Assembly: GCA_035455745.1 (NCBI GenBank)
Contig: DATIEP010000025.1
Coordinates: 1 to 64,000, forward strand
Length of the DNA: 64,000 bases
Source: JADGGM01 sp027307005
GTDB taxonomy: Bacteria > Gemmatimonadota > Gemmatimonadetes > Gemmatimonadales > Gemmatimonadaceae
Direction: 5' to 3'
Shown: piece after piece, positions 63,215 to 64,000 of the stretch
Numbering within the stretch: position 1 is the first letter of the stretch
Layout: each line of letters begins with the position of its first letter
Position numbers and translations under genes: made by a program
The notes under the pieces: generated by a model
Seen by the model: only the letters and a program-made list of their open reading frames with translations
Told to the model about the DNA's origin: nothing
Databases searched by the model: none

Positions 63215-63778
63215 TCACGACGTCGTCTTGCTGGCCTCGACCTCGAGTGTGATGCGGATCTCGTTGCCGACGACGAGGCCGCCCGACTCGATGAGCTGAT
63301 TCCACGTGAGGCCAAAATCCCGGCGGTCGATGCGGGTGGTGGCGCTGAAGCCGACGCGTTCACCGCCCCACGGGTCCTTGGTGCGGCCCTCTTCGGTCAC
63401 GTCGAGCACGACGGCCTTGGTGACACCGTGGATCGTGAGATCACCGGTGACGCGATAGCGCTTATCGCCGGCAGACTCGACTACCGTGCTCTTGAAGGTG
63501 ATGTCGGGATAGCGCTCCACCTCGAGAAAATCGGCTGACTTGAGGTGCGTGTCGCGCTGATCGGTTCGTGTATCGATGCTCGCGGCCTTGATCACGGCTT
63601 CGACAGACGACGCCGATGGACGCGCGTCGTCGATGCGGATCGTGCCGCTCACATCCGCGAAGCGACCCTTCACGGTCGTGATCATCAAGTGCTTCGCGGC
63701 GAACTCCACGAGGGTGTGCGCCGGATCGAGCGTCCAGGTGCTGCGGGTTTCGGACCGATTGATGGTCGAGGTCGTCAT
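63215..63778 (-). CDS. YceI-family lipocalin-like protein
   Basis: 187 aa. TWTLDPAHTLVEFAAKHLMITTVKGRF, IDTRTDQRDTHLKSADFLEVERYPDITFKS, VTGDLTIHGVTKAVVLDV, GFSATTRIDRRDFGLTWN: a YceI beta-barrel binding isoprenoid or fatty-acid ligands. No signal peptide, so cytoplasmic here. ATG 63778 with an ideal GGAGGAGAATC leader. Convergent with the ADOP gene. Confidence 0.93.
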   Translation of the reverse strand: MTTSTINRSETRSTWTLDPAHTLVEFAAKHLMITTVKGRFADVSGTIRIDDARPSASSVEAVIKAASIDTRTDQRDTHLKSADFLEVERYPDITFKSTVVESAGDKRYRVTGDLTIHGVTKAVVLDVTEEGRTKDPWGGERVGFSATTRIDRRDFGLTWNQLIESGGLVVGNEIRITLEVEASKTTS

Positions 63779-64000
63779 GATTCTCCTCCTCTGTAAGGCC
63801 AAGGGGCGGCGCGGGCCAGCGGGAGCGCCGATTCCTTCGAGTTTAAAGGCTTGTTGCGCCGCTCCCGTTCCCACGCGCGCGCAACTCGCCTGTACAGCAC
63901 GCTATCCGTGCCTGTACGTTCGTCGATGATTCCTCGCGCAGCACGCGCTGCGCTCTCTGCTTTCCCGGCATTTTCCAGACGAGATGAGCGACCCGCCATC

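Noticed and set aside
63775..63999. 74-codon minus-strand frame ending in an ATGA overlap with the YceI gene
   Set aside because: Third-position GC is far below real genes here and it runs through the YceI ribosome site; more likely promoter/leader DNA. It would deserve another look if orthologues appear.

Overview
The window is a GC-rich (roughly two thirds G+C), densely coded bacterial chromosome segment with no mobile elements, rRNA or CRISPR. Three things point to Gemmatimonadota or a close relative: SusC/SusD-type outer-membrane uptake genes with TonB and ADOP-type permeases; a housekeeping core (tilS-hpt-ftsH-folP-cdaA, yggS-divIVA-ileS-lspA-rluD, rsmH-ftsL-ftsI); and PATAN (DUF4388), roadblock and MglA proteins in an otherwise Gram-negative gene set. 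The phylum assignment is inference from gene content and style, not from a marker-gene search.

Layout. 0-1.7 kb (minus strand): start of the division/cell-wall cluster, rsmH-ftsL-ftsI, with ftsI cut by the window edge. 1.9-4 kb: an exported TPR protein, tRNA-Val(UAC) and a tiny membrane protein. 4-22.6 kb (minus): one continuous chemosensory and polarity-type cluster. In transcription order it is cheW, cheY, cheA, cheC, a 902-residue TPR protein, a PATAN protein, a TPR-roadblock protein, two roadblock proteins, mglA, a protein with two tandem DnaA-type AAA+ modules, a PATAN-TPR protein, cheR, cheD, cheB, two cheW, a TPR protein and an HExxH protein. No methyl-accepting receptor is encoded in the window. 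22.5-35.5 kb (minus): rluD, lspA, a TraR/DksA-type gene, ileS, purine nucleoside phosphorylase, divIVA, yggS, cdaA, folP, ftsH, hpt, tilS, many of them coupled by ATGA/GTGA stop-start overlaps. 35.6-38.5 kb: a small membrane protein, lemA-htpX (plus) and a TonB-like protein (minus). 38.7-54 kb: central carbon metabolism, with isocitrate lyase and malate synthase as an operon, citrate synthase, and isocitrate dehydrogenase divergent from its kinase/phosphatase aceK. Mixed in are a KdpE/KdpD-type two-component pair, infA-rpsU, a methyltransferase, an alpha-hydroxyacid oxidase, an ornithine-cyclodeaminase-type enzyme and an N-methyl amino-acid oxidase. 54-64 kb: susD-susC, small proteins, an exported M15-type peptidase with a calcium-loop insert, an ADOP permease and a YceI protein.

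How the genes fit together. CheA/CheY/CheW with CheR/CheB/CheD/CheC make a full adaptation-capable signalling core, probably feeding a Ras-like GTPase (MglA) with roadblock partners. The tandem DnaA-like ATPase lies inside that cluster. AceA, AceB, GltA, Icd and AceK form the glyoxylate-shunt branch point with its classical phosphorylation switch. SusC/SusD and TonB would supply nutrients across the outer membrane.

The most striking non-gene signal is a short word, GCCTAAC / GTTAGGC (usually YGCCTAACG). I counted about 87 copies by eye, against about 7 expected from base composition. It occurs mostly as Leu-Gly read TTA-GGC, but also in other reading frames, across stop codons, in intergenic DNA and in a terminator loop, so it looks like selection on the DNA rather than on protein.
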